In this document: positions 25,567-33,944 of the stretch, piece by piece
Position numbering within the stretch: the first letter of the stretch is position 1
How the letters are laid out: each line of letters starts with the position of its first letter
DNA from: Symbioplanes lichenis
Lineage (GTDB): Bacteria > Actinomycetota > Actinomycetes > Mycobacteriales > Micromonosporaceae
DNA: 64,000 nucleotides
Direction of reading: 5' to 3'
Assembly (NCBI RefSeq): GCF_030709675.1
Contig: NZ_JAUZQD010000003.1
Span: 186,001-250,000, forward strand
The notes under the pieces: model-generated
Seen by the model: the letters and a program-made list of their open reading frames with translations, nothing else
Databases searched by the model: none
What the model was told of the DNA's origin: nothing
Made by a program: the position numbers and the translations under genes

Positions 25567-26656
25567 CCGGCTGCGGCGGGTCGAGTCCCGAGCGGCTCTC
25601 ACCGCCATCGGGGTCATGACCGCTGTCGTCGCCGCCGTCATCGCCTCCCTGTGGGCCGTGGCCGGGTTCGCGTCCTTCACGCTGCGGGCGGAATGGTCCG
25701 ACACGTTGTCCGCTGCGGCCGCGTCGGCGTCGCCGGCTGTTGCCCAGGTCCTCATGCTGCTGGCGCCACTCATGGTGGTGACGGTGGCAGCGATTGCCTG
25801 GTACGCGACCCGCCGTGCGCTACGGCCGGTCAAACGGGTGCGGATCCGTGCCGCCCAGCTCATGGTGGCGGACCCGAGCGGGCGGGTGGAGGTGCCGGAG
25901 ACCGGGGGCGAGATCGCCGCGCTCGCCGAGGTGGTCAACGGCACCCTTGCCCGGGCGCAGCGCGCCGGGGACGCCCAGCGCCGGCTGGTCGCCGATGCCG
26001 CCCACGAGCTGCGCAGCCCCTTGGCCGTCCTGCAGGCGGGACTGGACGTAGCCCTCGCCTACCCGGACCGCACCGACTGGCGCCGGACCGTGGTCACCGC
26101 GGCCGAGCAGGTCGGCCGGTTGACCGCGCTCACCGATGACCTGTTGCTCATGGCGCAGCTCGACGCGGGCAGAGGAACGCCGGTACCGCCCTCTCCGGTG
26201 GACGTGCCCGCGACGCTGATCCGGCTCGCCGGCGAAGCTGAGGTCGTCGGCCGCGACGTCCGGGTGTCCGTCCTCGACCCGGTGCCTCTGCTGGTCCTCA
26301 TCGACCGCACCGCGTTCGAACGGATCGTGCGGAACCTGCTCGACAACGCTGTGCGACACGCGGCCGCCGTGGTCGAGGTCCGGGCCGCAACCGGCACGCG
26401 CCGCCTGCGTGTCAGCGTCGCCGACGACGGCCCCGGCATTCCCGGGGCCGACCAGGACCGGATCTTCGAACGATTCACCCGCCTCGGTGACGCGCGCGAC
26501 CGGCACCGGGGCGGCACCGGTCTCGGCCTGGCCATCGCCCGCGAACTGGCCCACCGCCTCGGCGGCACCCTCGTCGTCGCCGGCAGCGAGGCGTCCGGAG
26601 CGACCTTCACGCTCGACCTGCCGGCTGACGCCCTGGACGAGTCACCGGGCACCTGA
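25559..26656 (+). CDS. Sensor histidine kinase (second)
   Basis: 365 aa. Two membrane helices (about residues 14-40 and 62-82) are separated by only ~20 residues, so there is almost no extracellular sensor; it probably senses within the membrane or through a partner. HAMP, then HisKA with H149 (VADAAHELRSPLAV), HATPase with NLLDNAVRHA, DDGPGIPG and GGTGLGLAIA. Coupled by 8-bp overlap to its regulator. Confidence 0.95.
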   Translation: MISRLRRVESRAALTAIGVMTAVVAAVIASLWAVAGFASFTLRAEWSDTLSAAAASASPAVAQVLMLLAPLMVVTVAAIAWYATRRALRPVKRVRIRAAQLMVADPSGRVEVPETGGEIAALAEVVNGTLARAQRAGDAQRRLVADAAHELRSPLAVLQAGLDVALAYPDRTDWRRTVVTAAEQVGRLTALTDDLLLMAQLDAGRGTPVPPSPVDVPATLIRLAGEAEVVGRDVRVSVLDPVPLLVLIDRTAFERIVRNLLDNAVRHAAAVVEVRAATGTRRLRVSVADDGPGIPGADQDRIFERFTRLGDARDRHRGGTGLGLAIARELAHRLGGTLVVAGSEASGATFTLDLPADALDESPGT

Positions 26657-26783
26657 GTGCCACGGCGGGTCGGGCGCGGGGCCGGTCCACGGGGTTGTTC
26701 CGGGCAGGATTCCTGTTCGGGCCCCCGGCGACCCACGGCGTGAGAGCGTCGGGGGAGGGGCCGGGAAGCGCGGGAGGACAGCC

Positions 26784-27383
26784 ATGGTCACGGTGCCGGC
26801 GGGCAGCACGCTCACGTTGCGGTGCCCGGGGGAGCCCGGCCTGGTGCTCATCTCGCTGGCCGAGGTGCGGGCGGAGTTCGTCGGTCGGTTGCCGCCCGTG
26901 CCGGTGCTCAGCCTGGACGGGCCCGGCACCCGGCGGTACGGGATCCTCGAGCTGGTCAGCAGCGCCGGCGTCACGTGGGTCGAGGCGGAGTTGCGGGACG
27001 GGTTGCTGACGGTGAGCGGGGATCCGGACACCGACGTGGTGCAGCGGCGGGGTGCGGCGCGCAGGCCCGGGGCGTACGCCGCCACGGGCACCGCGCAGCT
27101 CGACGCGGAGCCGGGGCGGCGGCTGGTCAAGGTGAGCGGGCAGGTCGAGGACGTGTCGACCACCGGGTTGCTGCTGCGGGCGAGCGGGCCGGTGAGTGCG
27201 CACCTGCCGGCGGGCGTCGTACGTACTCTGCTGCACATCAGTATGCCGTGGGGCGACATGACCGCGGCCGTGACGCCGGTGGAGCAGCGGGCCGATCAGT
27301 TGCGCGGCACATATGAATGGATCGACCCGGCCGACGCGGCCGCGCTTCAGGAGTACTGCCGAGTACCATCGGCCGATGGCTGA
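26784..27383 (+). CDS. PilZ-like domain protein
   Basis: 199 aa from ATG at 26784 with GGAGGACA just upstream. Beta-rich; the second half (SGQVEDVSTTGLLLRASG, LHISMPWGD) resembles the G-x-V-x-(D/N)-(V)S-x-x-G-L core of PilZ domains. The RxxxR motif needed for cyclic-di-GMP binding is only loosely matched (GRRLVKVSGQV). May be a c-di-GMP receptor or a degenerate PilZ. Ends overlapping the next gene by 8 bp. Confidence 0.6.
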   Translation: MVTVPAGSTLTLRCPGEPGLVLISLAEVRAEFVGRLPPVPVLSLDGPGTRRYGILELVSSAGVTWVEAELRDGLLTVSGDPDTDVVQRRGAARRPGAYAATGTAQLDAEPGRRLVKVSGQVEDVSTTGLLLRASGPVSAHLPAGVVRTLLHISMPWGDMTAAVTPVEQRADQLRGTYEWIDPADAAALQEYCRVPSADG

Positions 27384-27711
27384 CGCCGACGACGTACGCA
27401 GGATCGCTCTCGCGCTGCCGGACGCGGTCGAGATCGAGAGTCCCGGGTTCGACTTCCGGGTGGGCGGGCACGGCTTCGTCTGGTCCTATCCGGAGCGTCG
27501 CCCGGGGCAGCCGCGCGTCATCCGTACGGACATCGCGGTCCTGTATGTCGGCGACGAGGCGGAGAAGCAGGCCCTCGTGCTCGGCGAGCCGGACCTGTTC
27601 TTCACCGTCCCCGGTTACGAGGGCCTGCCGCTGGCGATGCTGCGGCTGCCCGAGGTCTCCGTCGACCGGCTGACCGAGCTGATCACCGACGCGTGGCGGA
27701 TGCGAGCGTAG
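27376..27711 (+). CDS. MmcQ/YjbR family protein
   Basis: 111 aa from ATG at 27376, overlapping the end of the PilZ-like gene. The family start (DDVRRIALALPDAVEIES) and the C-terminal EVSVDRLTELITDAWRMRA helix are clear. The family has a double-wing DNA-binding-like fold of unknown role. Its 3' end overlaps the convergent Clp_N-like gene by 29 bp. Confidence 0.85.
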   Translation: MADADDVRRIALALPDAVEIESPGFDFRVGGHGFVWSYPERRPGQPRVIRTDIAVLYVGDEAEKQALVLGEPDLFFTVPGYEGLPLAMLRLPEVSVDRLTELITDAWRMRA

Positions 27712-28606
27712 GCACGTCGACGTCGAGGGCGCGCAGCAGCCGGACGGCCCGGTTGTCCTCGTGGGCGAGGAGGCGGCGCAGCAGCTCCGCCGTGTCGGCC
27801 GGCCAGTTCCGCCCGTACTTGAGCAGGGTCTTGACCTCGACGGCGTCGCTGCCCAGGTCGCGCGCCGCCGCGGCATCGGCCAGCGTCGCGGCGTCGAACC
27901 CGGCCCCGGCGAGGGCCTGCGCGCCGTCGTACTGTCCCGCGTCGGCCTCGGCCAGCAGATGGGGGTACGCCTGAGCGACCTCGTGGACGCCGAGCAGCGC
28001 GACGAGCAGATCGTCGGTCCGGGGCTCGCGCGTGGTCCGCTCCGCCTCCAGCTTGGCCCACAGCACCGGCGTCTTCGCCCAGTTGGGCCGCATCGCGACG
28101 GCGATCGCCAGCGACAGGTTGCGCAGCCCGGGATTGCGATACTTCGTCCGGCCGATCAGGTGGTCCCGCGCCGCCTCCAGCCGAGCCGGCACTTGCACCG
28201 GCCGCAGGTCGACGTCGACCCCGCAAGCCCGGATCATCCGTACGGCGAGGGAGTCCTCGTCCCGCAGCAGCGCCGTGAGCAACGTCCCGGGCTCCGGCTC
28301 ACCGGACAGGGAGAGCTCCAGCGCCGCCACCGCCGCCCGGCTCACCTGCTCGGTCCGGCCGATCTCGGGGAAGCGCACGGGCACCGCGTCGCCCTCCGGA
28401 AGCTCGGAGAATCCGCTGCGCAACTGGGTGACGAGCACGGTCCGGGTCAGCCCGGCGGCCTCGAGCCGCTCCCGCGCCCCCGACTTGGCGATCGCCAGCC
28501 CGATGAGCAGATGATGCGTGCCGATCACGCCGGTCCCGCCACTGTGGGCCCGCGCGGCGCCGACGACGTCGTTGGTCCGGTTGTCTCCGGTGAACTCGGT
28601 GAGCAT
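27683..28606 (-). CDS. Clp_N-like repeat domain protein
   Basis: 307 aa from ATG at 28606 (an enormous upstream extension in the same frame is antisense to other genes and rejected). The start MLTEFTGDNRTNDVVGAARAH and TGVIGTHHLLIGLA match the helical Clp N-terminal repeat that binds substrates or adaptors, and similar helical repeats recur, for example HEDNRAVRLLRALDVDVP. There is no AAA+ ATPase domain. Divergent (118 bp) from the EACC1-caspase pair, so it may be an adaptor or accessory of that module; that link is inference. Confidence 0.7.
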   Translation of the reverse strand: MLTEFTGDNRTNDVVGAARAHSGGTGVIGTHHLLIGLAIAKSGARERLEAAGLTRTVLVTQLRSGFSELPEGDAVPVRFPEIGRTEQVSRAAVAALELSLSGEPEPGTLLTALLRDEDSLAVRMIRACGVDVDLRPVQVPARLEAARDHLIGRTKYRNPGLRNLSLAIAVAMRPNWAKTPVLWAKLEAERTTREPRTDDLLVALLGVHEVAQAYPHLLAEADAGQYDGAQALAGAGFDAATLADAAAARDLGSDAVEVKTLLKYGRNWPADTAELLRRLLAHEDNRAVRLLRALDVDVPTLASATRR

Positions 28607-28724
28607 GCGAACCAAGGTAGGGGCGGCCGGGCCCCCCGCGCGTCGGACCGAGGACAGATCTTCGCCTATGCCTTGAGGCATAGCGCGCCGCGGGTGCATC
28701 GTGAGGGGCGAGGAGGTGGCTCCC

Positions 28725-29117
28725 ATGGGCGGTGAGCTGCGACTGCACCTGGTCGAGGAGGGTGCCGGCGACGAGCGGACGGACGAGCTGACCCGGTTGC
28801 TGCGGGCCGAGCTGCGCCGGCTGGACGTGGAGGACGTCCGGGCCCCGGCGGGAGAGGCCGCCCCGCCCGGCGCCCGGGGCCTCGACGCGGAGGCGGCCGG
28901 GGCGCTGCTGATCAGCCTGGGACCGGCGGCGGACTCGTTGCGTGCGGTCGTGGGGACGCTGCGGCAGTGGCTCGGGCGCGGGGGAGGGGTGCGCCGCACG
29001 GTGCGCATGGAGCTCGACGGCGACGTGCTGGAGCTGTCCGAGGTGTCCGCCGGGGAGCAGCAGCGGCTGATCGACCTGTTCGTCGGCCGGTACGCGGCGC
29101 GGGACGACCCGCGATGA
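28725..29117 (+). CDS. EACC1 family protein (effector-associated constant component)
   Basis: 130 aa from ATG at 28725, after a strong GAGGAGGT ribosome site. Domain features are a first beta-rich third, RGLDAEAAGALLISLGPAA, and the closing ELSEVSAGEQQRLIDLFVGRY. EACC1 proteins are known from comparative genomics as constant partners of caspase-like and other effectors in actinobacterial conflict systems. The stop overlaps the caspase start (ATGA), so the pair is made together; it probably gates or scaffolds the protease. Confidence 0.75.
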   Translation: MGGELRLHLVEEGAGDERTDELTRLLRAELRRLDVEDVRAPAGEAAPPGARGLDAEAAGALLISLGPAADSLRAVVGTLRQWLGRGGGVRRTVRMELDGDVLELSEVSAGEQQRLIDLFVGRYAARDDPR

Positions 29118-30526
29118 CCGGCGCCCGGCGGGCCCTGCTCGTCGCCAACGACACGTACGAGCATGAGGGGCTGGAGCGGCTGCACGCCCCGGCGGCCGAC
29201 GTGCGGGCGCTGGCCGGGGTGCTCGGCGACCCGGGGATCGGCGGCTTCGACGTCCGGGTGGTGCGCGACGAGCCCGCGCACACGATCCAGCGCGAGATCG
29301 AGGACATGCTCGCCGACAGCCGCGCCGGCGACGTGGTGCTGCTGCACTTCTCGTGCCACGGGCTCAAGAGCGACTCCGGCGAGCTGTTCTTCGCCGCGCG
29401 CACCACCCGCCCCGACCGCCTCGCCTCCACGGCCGTCCCGGCTGACTTCGTGCAGCGCTGCATGCGTACGAGCCGAAGTCGCACTGTGGTGTTGTTCCTG
29501 GACTGTTGTTACGGCGGGGCGTTCGGCCGGGGCGTGACGGTCCGGGCCGGCGGGGCCGTCGACGTGCTCGACAGCTTCGCGGCCGCCCGGGCCGGAGGCG
29601 GGCGCGGGCGTGCGGTCATCACCGCCTCGAGCGCCATGGAGTACGCCTTCGAGGGCGACCACCTGGCCGGAAGCCCCGTGCCGAGGCCGTCGGTCTTCAC
29701 GTCGGCGCTGGTGGAGGGCCTGTCCACCGGTCTCGCCGACCGCAACGGGGACGGCTGGGTGTCGCTCGACGAGCTGTACGACTACGTCTTCGACAAGGTC
29801 CGCGAACGCACCCCGCACCAGACCCCCAGCCGGTACGTGGAGATGCAGGGCGACCTCTACCTGGCCCGGACCCCGGACAGCCCGGCGCCGCCGCCTCCTC
29901 CGGTCGAGGAACCGCCGGTACGAAGCCGGCAGTGGTGGCCCTGGGCCGTGTCGGCCGCGGTGGCGCTCGCCGCGGCCGCCGTGCTCACCGTGGTCCTGAC
30001 CGGGGACTCCGGCGACGATCCGCCCGCCGCGCGGGGCGACGCGGACCGGCTCACGGCCACGGCCCCCTGGCGGCTGCGGGTCCGCGACAACATCCAAGGA
30101 CACGATTCCGGCTGTACGGTCACCATGACCCACGACGCGAGCGGGAGCCCGGTCGACGTGCCCGCCGAGGTCTACGGCACCATCCAGGTCCAGGTGCACC
30201 AGTCGGGCACGTTCACGTGGCGCGCCAACGACAAGGGTTGCCTGGTGATCCCGTACGCCGGGGCGGGTGAGGTGGCCCTGCCCTTCGCCAAGAACATGAA
30301 CGGCGACACCGACGCCTTCACCGTGGCCGGGCGGGTCGCCGTCGAGGTGACCGACTTCCAGGGCAACCCCGAGTGCGAGGTCGTCCTGCACGACGCCGCG
30401 ACCGGCGACCCGGCCGACTTCGGCTCGGCGACGCCGGACAGCGGTCGCCTGGTGCTCGACCCGGGTGGCCGCACCCAGGTCTACGTCGCCGGCCGCTACT
30501 GCGTCCTGCGCGTCACCGCCGCCTGA
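29114..30526 (+). CDS. Caspase-family peptidase with membrane anchor and exported domain
   Basis: 470 aa from ATG at 29114. The caspase-like domain (residues ~5-250) has the catalytic dyad H82 (HFSCHG) and C132 (DCCYGG). An EF-hand-like loop DRNGDGWVSLDE occupies 209-220. A Pro-rich linker precedes one membrane helix at ~274-296. The last ~170 residues are beta-rich with four cysteines and no recognised family, presumably outside the cell. This layout fits a protease on the cytoplasmic face wired to an external domain. Works with EACC1 upstream. Target protein unknown. Confidence 0.88.
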   Translation: MTGARRALLVANDTYEHEGLERLHAPAADVRALAGVLGDPGIGGFDVRVVRDEPAHTIQREIEDMLADSRAGDVVLLHFSCHGLKSDSGELFFAARTTRPDRLASTAVPADFVQRCMRTSRSRTVVLFLDCCYGGAFGRGVTVRAGGAVDVLDSFAAARAGGGRGRAVITASSAMEYAFEGDHLAGSPVPRPSVFTSALVEGLSTGLADRNGDGWVSLDELYDYVFDKVRERTPHQTPSRYVEMQGDLYLARTPDSPAPPPPPVEEPPVRSRQWWPWAVSAAVALAAAAVLTVVLTGDSGDDPPAARGDADRLTATAPWRLRVRDNIQGHDSGCTVTMTHDASGSPVDVPAEVYGTIQVQVHQSGTFTWRANDKGCLVIPYAGAGEVALPFAKNMNGDTDAFTVAGRVAVEVTDFQGNPECEVVLHDAATGDPADFGSATPDSGRLVLDPGGRTQVYVAGRYCVLRVTAA

Positions 30527-30559
30527 CGACGTCCGCGCGGGGGCGGGCACAATGGGAGC

Positions 30560-30967
30560 GTGACGACTCCGACTTTCGTGTACGACGGCGACTGCGCGTT
30601 CTGCACCACCTGCGCCGAGTTCGTGCAGAAGCGCATCCCGACGCTGGCGACCGTGGTCCCGTGGCAGTTCGCCGACCTCGGCGCGCTCGGGCTGACGCAG
30701 GAGCAGTGCGAGGAGGCCGTCCAGTGGGTCGGGGCCGACGGGGTGACCGCCTCGGGGCCGGAAGCGATCGGGCTCATGCTGCGGGACGCGGGCCGGTGGT
30801 GGGAGCTGGCCGGCACGACGCTCGGGTGGAGCCCGGTGCGCGCGGTGGCGTGGCCGGCCTACCGGTGGGTGGCCGAGCACCGGCACATGATGCCCGGCGG
30901 GACCGCGGCGTGCGCGTTGCCGCAGGCCCAGCGCGAGGCGCTCGGTCACACCACCAGGTCGGTCTGA
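30560..30967 (+). CDS. DCC family (DUF393) thiol-disulfide oxidoreductase-like protein
   Basis: 135 aa, GTG start. The hallmark YDGDCAFC sits at residues 8-15 with a third Cys at 18. The fold is thioredoxin-like; the DxxC motif is conserved but its substrate is not known. Convergent with, and overlapping by 22 bp, an HTTM membrane protein gene; DCC and HTTM/gamma-carboxylase-like proteins are frequent neighbours. Confidence 0.9.
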   Translation: MTTPTFVYDGDCAFCTTCAEFVQKRIPTLATVVPWQFADLGALGLTQEQCEEAVQWVGADGVTASGPEAIGLMLRDAGRWWELAGTTLGWSPVRAVAWPAYRWVAEHRHMMPGGTAACALPQAQREALGHTTRSV

Positions 30968-31788
30968 GCCTTCCGCCGCCGGGGCAGGCGCAGCTTCTCC
31001 AGCGGCAGGAAGCTGCCCATCGCCGCCAGGTGCGGGGCGAACGAGATGGTGATCGCCGAGAAGGTCGCCAGGTGGAACGCGTAGAAGAAGGCGACGATCC
31101 GCGTCCGCCACTTCGGCGGCACGAAGAAGACGACCGGGCTCAGCAGCTCGAAGGCCATGATGCCGAACTGCGACAGGATCAGCAGCCCGGGCACCCCGGC
31201 GATCTGGTCGGCGAACCAGGTTCCGCGCCGGATGATGGCCTGGGCCAGCACCGAGCTGGTCACCCAGTCCAGCCCGCCGAAGCGCACCTTCGCGAACGCC
31301 GCCAGGAAGTACGTGGCGATGACCGCCAGCTGCGTGATCCGCAGCGCCCACCCGCCGGCCTCGGTGAGCTCCGGATCGCGGTGCCGGGCGCGCCCCGCCG
31401 TCGGCAGCACCGCCAGCGCGACGAGCAGGCCGACCCGGTCGTGATCGACCTTGCCGTAGCTCATCGCGATGATCATCCACTCGAAGTACAACAAAAAGAC
31501 CGGCCAGCCCAGCAGCCGCGGCGCGCGCCCGCTCGCCGCCGCGAGGGCCAGGACGAGCAAAATCCAGAAGACGCCGTGTACGAGCCACGGGGTCGGCGTG
31601 GGCAGCGGCAGGATCCGCCCGATCAGCAGCGGCTGGTAGAGGTCGCCCGGAGTGTCGGCGTGCGAGCGTACCCACGGGGTGAACACCACGAGGTCCGCCG
31701 CCACGAACAGGTAGACCAGGGTGCGGAACGCCGCGATGCGTCCCTTCGGCACGGGCTCGGTGAGCCAGCGGGTCAGGCGCCCGGTCAC
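30946..31788 (-). CDS. HTTM-domain membrane protein
   Basis: 280 aa from GTG at 31788. Horizontally transferred transmembrane (vitamin K-dependent gamma-carboxylase-like) domain with several helices; FEWMIIAMSYGKVDHDRVGLLVALAVL and ATYFLAAFAKVRFGG are the recognisable core. Its GTG overlaps the stop of the upstream anchored protein gene (GTGA), so the two form a transcription unit. The enzymatic role of bacterial HTTM proteins is mostly unknown. Confidence 0.85.
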   Translation of the reverse strand: MTGRLTRWLTEPVPKGRIAAFRTLVYLFVAADLVVFTPWVRSHADTPGDLYQPLLIGRILPLPTPTPWLVHGVFWILLVLALAAASGRAPRLLGWPVFLLYFEWMIIAMSYGKVDHDRVGLLVALAVLPTAGRARHRDPELTEAGGWALRITQLAVIATYFLAAFAKVRFGGLDWVTSSVLAQAIIRRGTWFADQIAGVPGLLILSQFGIMAFELLSPVVFFVPPKWRTRIVAFFYAFHLATFSAITISFAPHLAAMGSFLPLEKLRLPRRRKAQTDLVV

Positions 31789-32222
31789 GGCCGCACCCAG
31801 TCCGCGACGACCTCGTCCCGCCAGGTGCCGACCGGCCGGCTGTTCTCGACGTCGTGCCACCGGATGACGATCCGGACCTCGCGCAGCGGCGGTGCGGCGG
31901 GACTGCTCTCGGCGTACGCGTCGGCGACCTGCTGGAGGCGTGCGGGCTCTTGCTCGTACGCGGCCTGCTGTCCCTCGATCTCGGCCCGCCGGATGCCGGT
32001 GTTCGCCTCGGTGAGCGCCACCGTCCGCCCGTTCGCGTCGACCCCCTCGACCCGCGTGTCCTTGGCGTCACCGTCCGGGTCGGGCGCCGTCGAGTACATC
32101 CGGAACGGCCCGAACGGGAAGTCGTCGTCCTGCCCCCAGAAGGTGCCCGCGAGTAGCAGAACCACCCCCGCCAGGGTGCACGTCACACGCAGCCGGCGGC
32201 CACGCTCGGTGAGCTGAGACAT
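31785..32222 (-). CDS. Membrane-anchored protein of HTTM operon
   Basis: 145 aa. One N-terminal membrane helix (RVTCTLAGVVLLLAGTFWG) followed by an exported ~120-residue domain with FPFGPFRMYST, a motif often seen in proteins encoded beside HTTM genes. No catalytic motif recognised. First gene of the two-gene unit; probably forms a complex with the HTTM and DCC proteins. Confidence 0.75.
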   Translation of the reverse strand: MSQLTERGRRLRVTCTLAGVVLLLAGTFWGQDDDFPFGPFRMYSTAPDPDGDAKDTRVEGVDANGRTVALTEANTGIRRAEIEGQQAAYEQEPARLQQVADAYAESSPAAPPLREVRIVIRWHDVENSRPVGTWRDEVVADWVRP

Positions 32223-32479
32223 CAGCGCAATCTAGTGCCCGCCGGCAACAGTCCCGCACCCGACCGGCGACCTTCACTGTTCCGTGATGAGATCGCTCGC
32301 TGGGCGGGGCGAGCCTGCTGCCGGGCCCCGTCGTCCGCACCGGCCGACGGGCCGCGAGTGATCTACGTCGCTTTCGGGGCGATGCTGGACACAGCGAGGC
32401 CCGGCGCGTGCCGGGGGCGGGGTCAGGGTCGTAGCCTCGGGGGCGGAGAGTTTCCACCACTGCTCCCGAAGGAGATCCG

Positions 32480-33823
32480 ATGCCGGAAGCGCAGTCGCGT
32501 ACCGACCTCGTCGAGGACCTGATGGGCCGCTTCCCGCACGTTCCGCGGGAGGCGGTCATCAAGGAGGACCTGCTGCGGGGCGGGCTGGCCTTCGACGACT
32601 CGGCGCTGACCGACAACGAGCACGGCGAGGTCAAGCCGAAGTCCTACTTCATCTTCTCGTTCGACCACCGCACGCTGCCCGAGCTGGGCACCGCCGCGCT
32701 GCGCCGGCCGCCGGAGGAGATCGTGCTCACCGGCGGGCCCTACGGGCTGCGGCGCACGGTCGTGTCGGTGCGCACCAACCCCGACTCGCCCTATCGCGTC
32801 AAGAGCGGCGACGACGGGCGGCTGCAGCTCTTCCTCGACGGGCGGCCGATCGCCGACGTCGGGCTGCCCCCGATGCCGGACTATTACCGGCACACGCTGG
32901 CCAACGGCAAGCAGGTGATGGAGGTCGCCCCGACGATCCAGTGGGGCTACCTGATCTATCTGACCGCGTTCCGCGTCTGTCAGTATTTCGGCGCCAAGGA
33001 AGAGTGCCAGTACTGCGACATCAATCACAACTGGCGCCAGCACAAGGCGGCCGGGCGCCCCTACACCGGGGTGAAGCCGGTCGACGAGATCCTCGAGGCG
33101 CTGGCGATCATCGACAAACACGACACCGCCAAGGCGTCGCAGGCCTACACGCTGACCGGCGGCAGCATCACCTCGACGGTGCAGGGCAAGGCCGAGGCCG
33201 ACTTCTACGGACAATACGCCCAGGCCATCGAGGAGCGCTTCCCCGGCCGCTGGATCGGCAAGGTCGTCGCCCAGGCGCTGCCCAAGGCCGACGTGCAGCG
33301 GTTCAAGGACTACGGCATCCAGATCTACCACCCCAACTACGAGGTGTGGGACAAGAAGCTCTTCGAGCTCTACTGCCCCGGCAAGGAGCGCTACGTGGGC
33401 CGCGAGGAGTGGCACCGCCGCATCCTCGACTCGGCCGAGATCTTCGGCCCGCGCAACGTCATCCCCAACTTCGTCGCCGGCGTCGAGATGGCCGCCCCGC
33501 ACGGCTTCACCACCGTCGACGCGGCGATCGACTCGACCGTCGAGGGCCTGCAATACTTCATGTCCCGCGGCATCACGCCCCGCTTCACCACCTGGTGCCC
33601 CGAGCCGACGACGCCGCTCGGCCGCACCAACCCCCAGGGCGCGCCCCTCGAATACCACGTCCGGCTGCTCGAGGCCTACCGCGCGACGATGGAGGCCAAC
33701 GGCCTGAGCTCGCCCCCCGGCTACGGCCCGCCCGGCCCGGGCCGCGCGGTCTTCTCGGTGAGCTCGTTCATGGACAGCCTCCCCGCCCCGGACGAAGCGG
33801 CCATCGCCCCCGCGACCGCCTGA
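32480..33823 (+). CDS. Radical SAM protein with CX8CX2C cluster motif
   Basis: 447 aa from ATG at 32480, preceded by a strong GAAGGAGA ribosome site. The only Cys cluster able to hold the 4Fe-4S centre is C167-x8-C176-x2-C179 (CQYFGAKEECQYC). Later segments TLTGGSITS, IQIYHPNYEVWD and NVIPNFVAGVEM follow the barrel strands of radical SAM enzymes. The spacing differs from the canonical CX3CX2C. No operon partner; a strong terminator follows. Reaction unknown. Confidence 0.75.
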   Translation: MPEAQSRTDLVEDLMGRFPHVPREAVIKEDLLRGGLAFDDSALTDNEHGEVKPKSYFIFSFDHRTLPELGTAALRRPPEEIVLTGGPYGLRRTVVSVRTNPDSPYRVKSGDDGRLQLFLDGRPIADVGLPPMPDYYRHTLANGKQVMEVAPTIQWGYLIYLTAFRVCQYFGAKEECQYCDINHNWRQHKAAGRPYTGVKPVDEILEALAIIDKHDTAKASQAYTLTGGSITSTVQGKAEADFYGQYAQAIEERFPGRWIGKVVAQALPKADVQRFKDYGIQIYHPNYEVWDKKLFELYCPGKERYVGREEWHRRILDSAEIFGPRNVIPNFVAGVEMAAPHGFTTVDAAIDSTVEGLQYFMSRGITPRFTTWCPEPTTPLGRTNPQGAPLEYHVRLLEAYRATMEANGLSSPPGYGPPGPGRAVFSVSSFMDSLPAPDEAAIAPATA

Positions 33824-33832
33824 CCCACCCAC

Positions 33833-33869
33833 CCGCGAGCCGGGCCGCCCACCCCGGCCTGGCTCGCGG
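33833..33869 (+). terminator. Hairpin terminator after radical SAM gene
   Basis: CCGCGAGCC (33833-33841) pairs perfectly with GGCTCGCGG (33861-33869); a G-U pair and five further G-C pairs extend it to ~15 bp around the loop CCCACCC. No T run follows, as is common in actinomycetes. Confidence 0.65.
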
Positions 33870-33944
33870 TGTACCGGCTCCCTACGGCGCTGTCCGCACA
33901 TCGATCGGGTCGGCGCCGCGGAGTGGTGTGCGATAATCGCACAC

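Noticed and set aside
22621..25944. Long minus-strand frame across GDPD, DUF2079 promoter and second two-component genes
   Set aside because: Overlaps genes with clear domains on both strands; no conserved motif of its own.
28607..32071. N-terminal extension of the Clp_N-like gene through the EACC1-caspase and HTTM region
   Set aside because: Antisense to several coupled genes; only the part from ATG 28606 has a recognisable fold.
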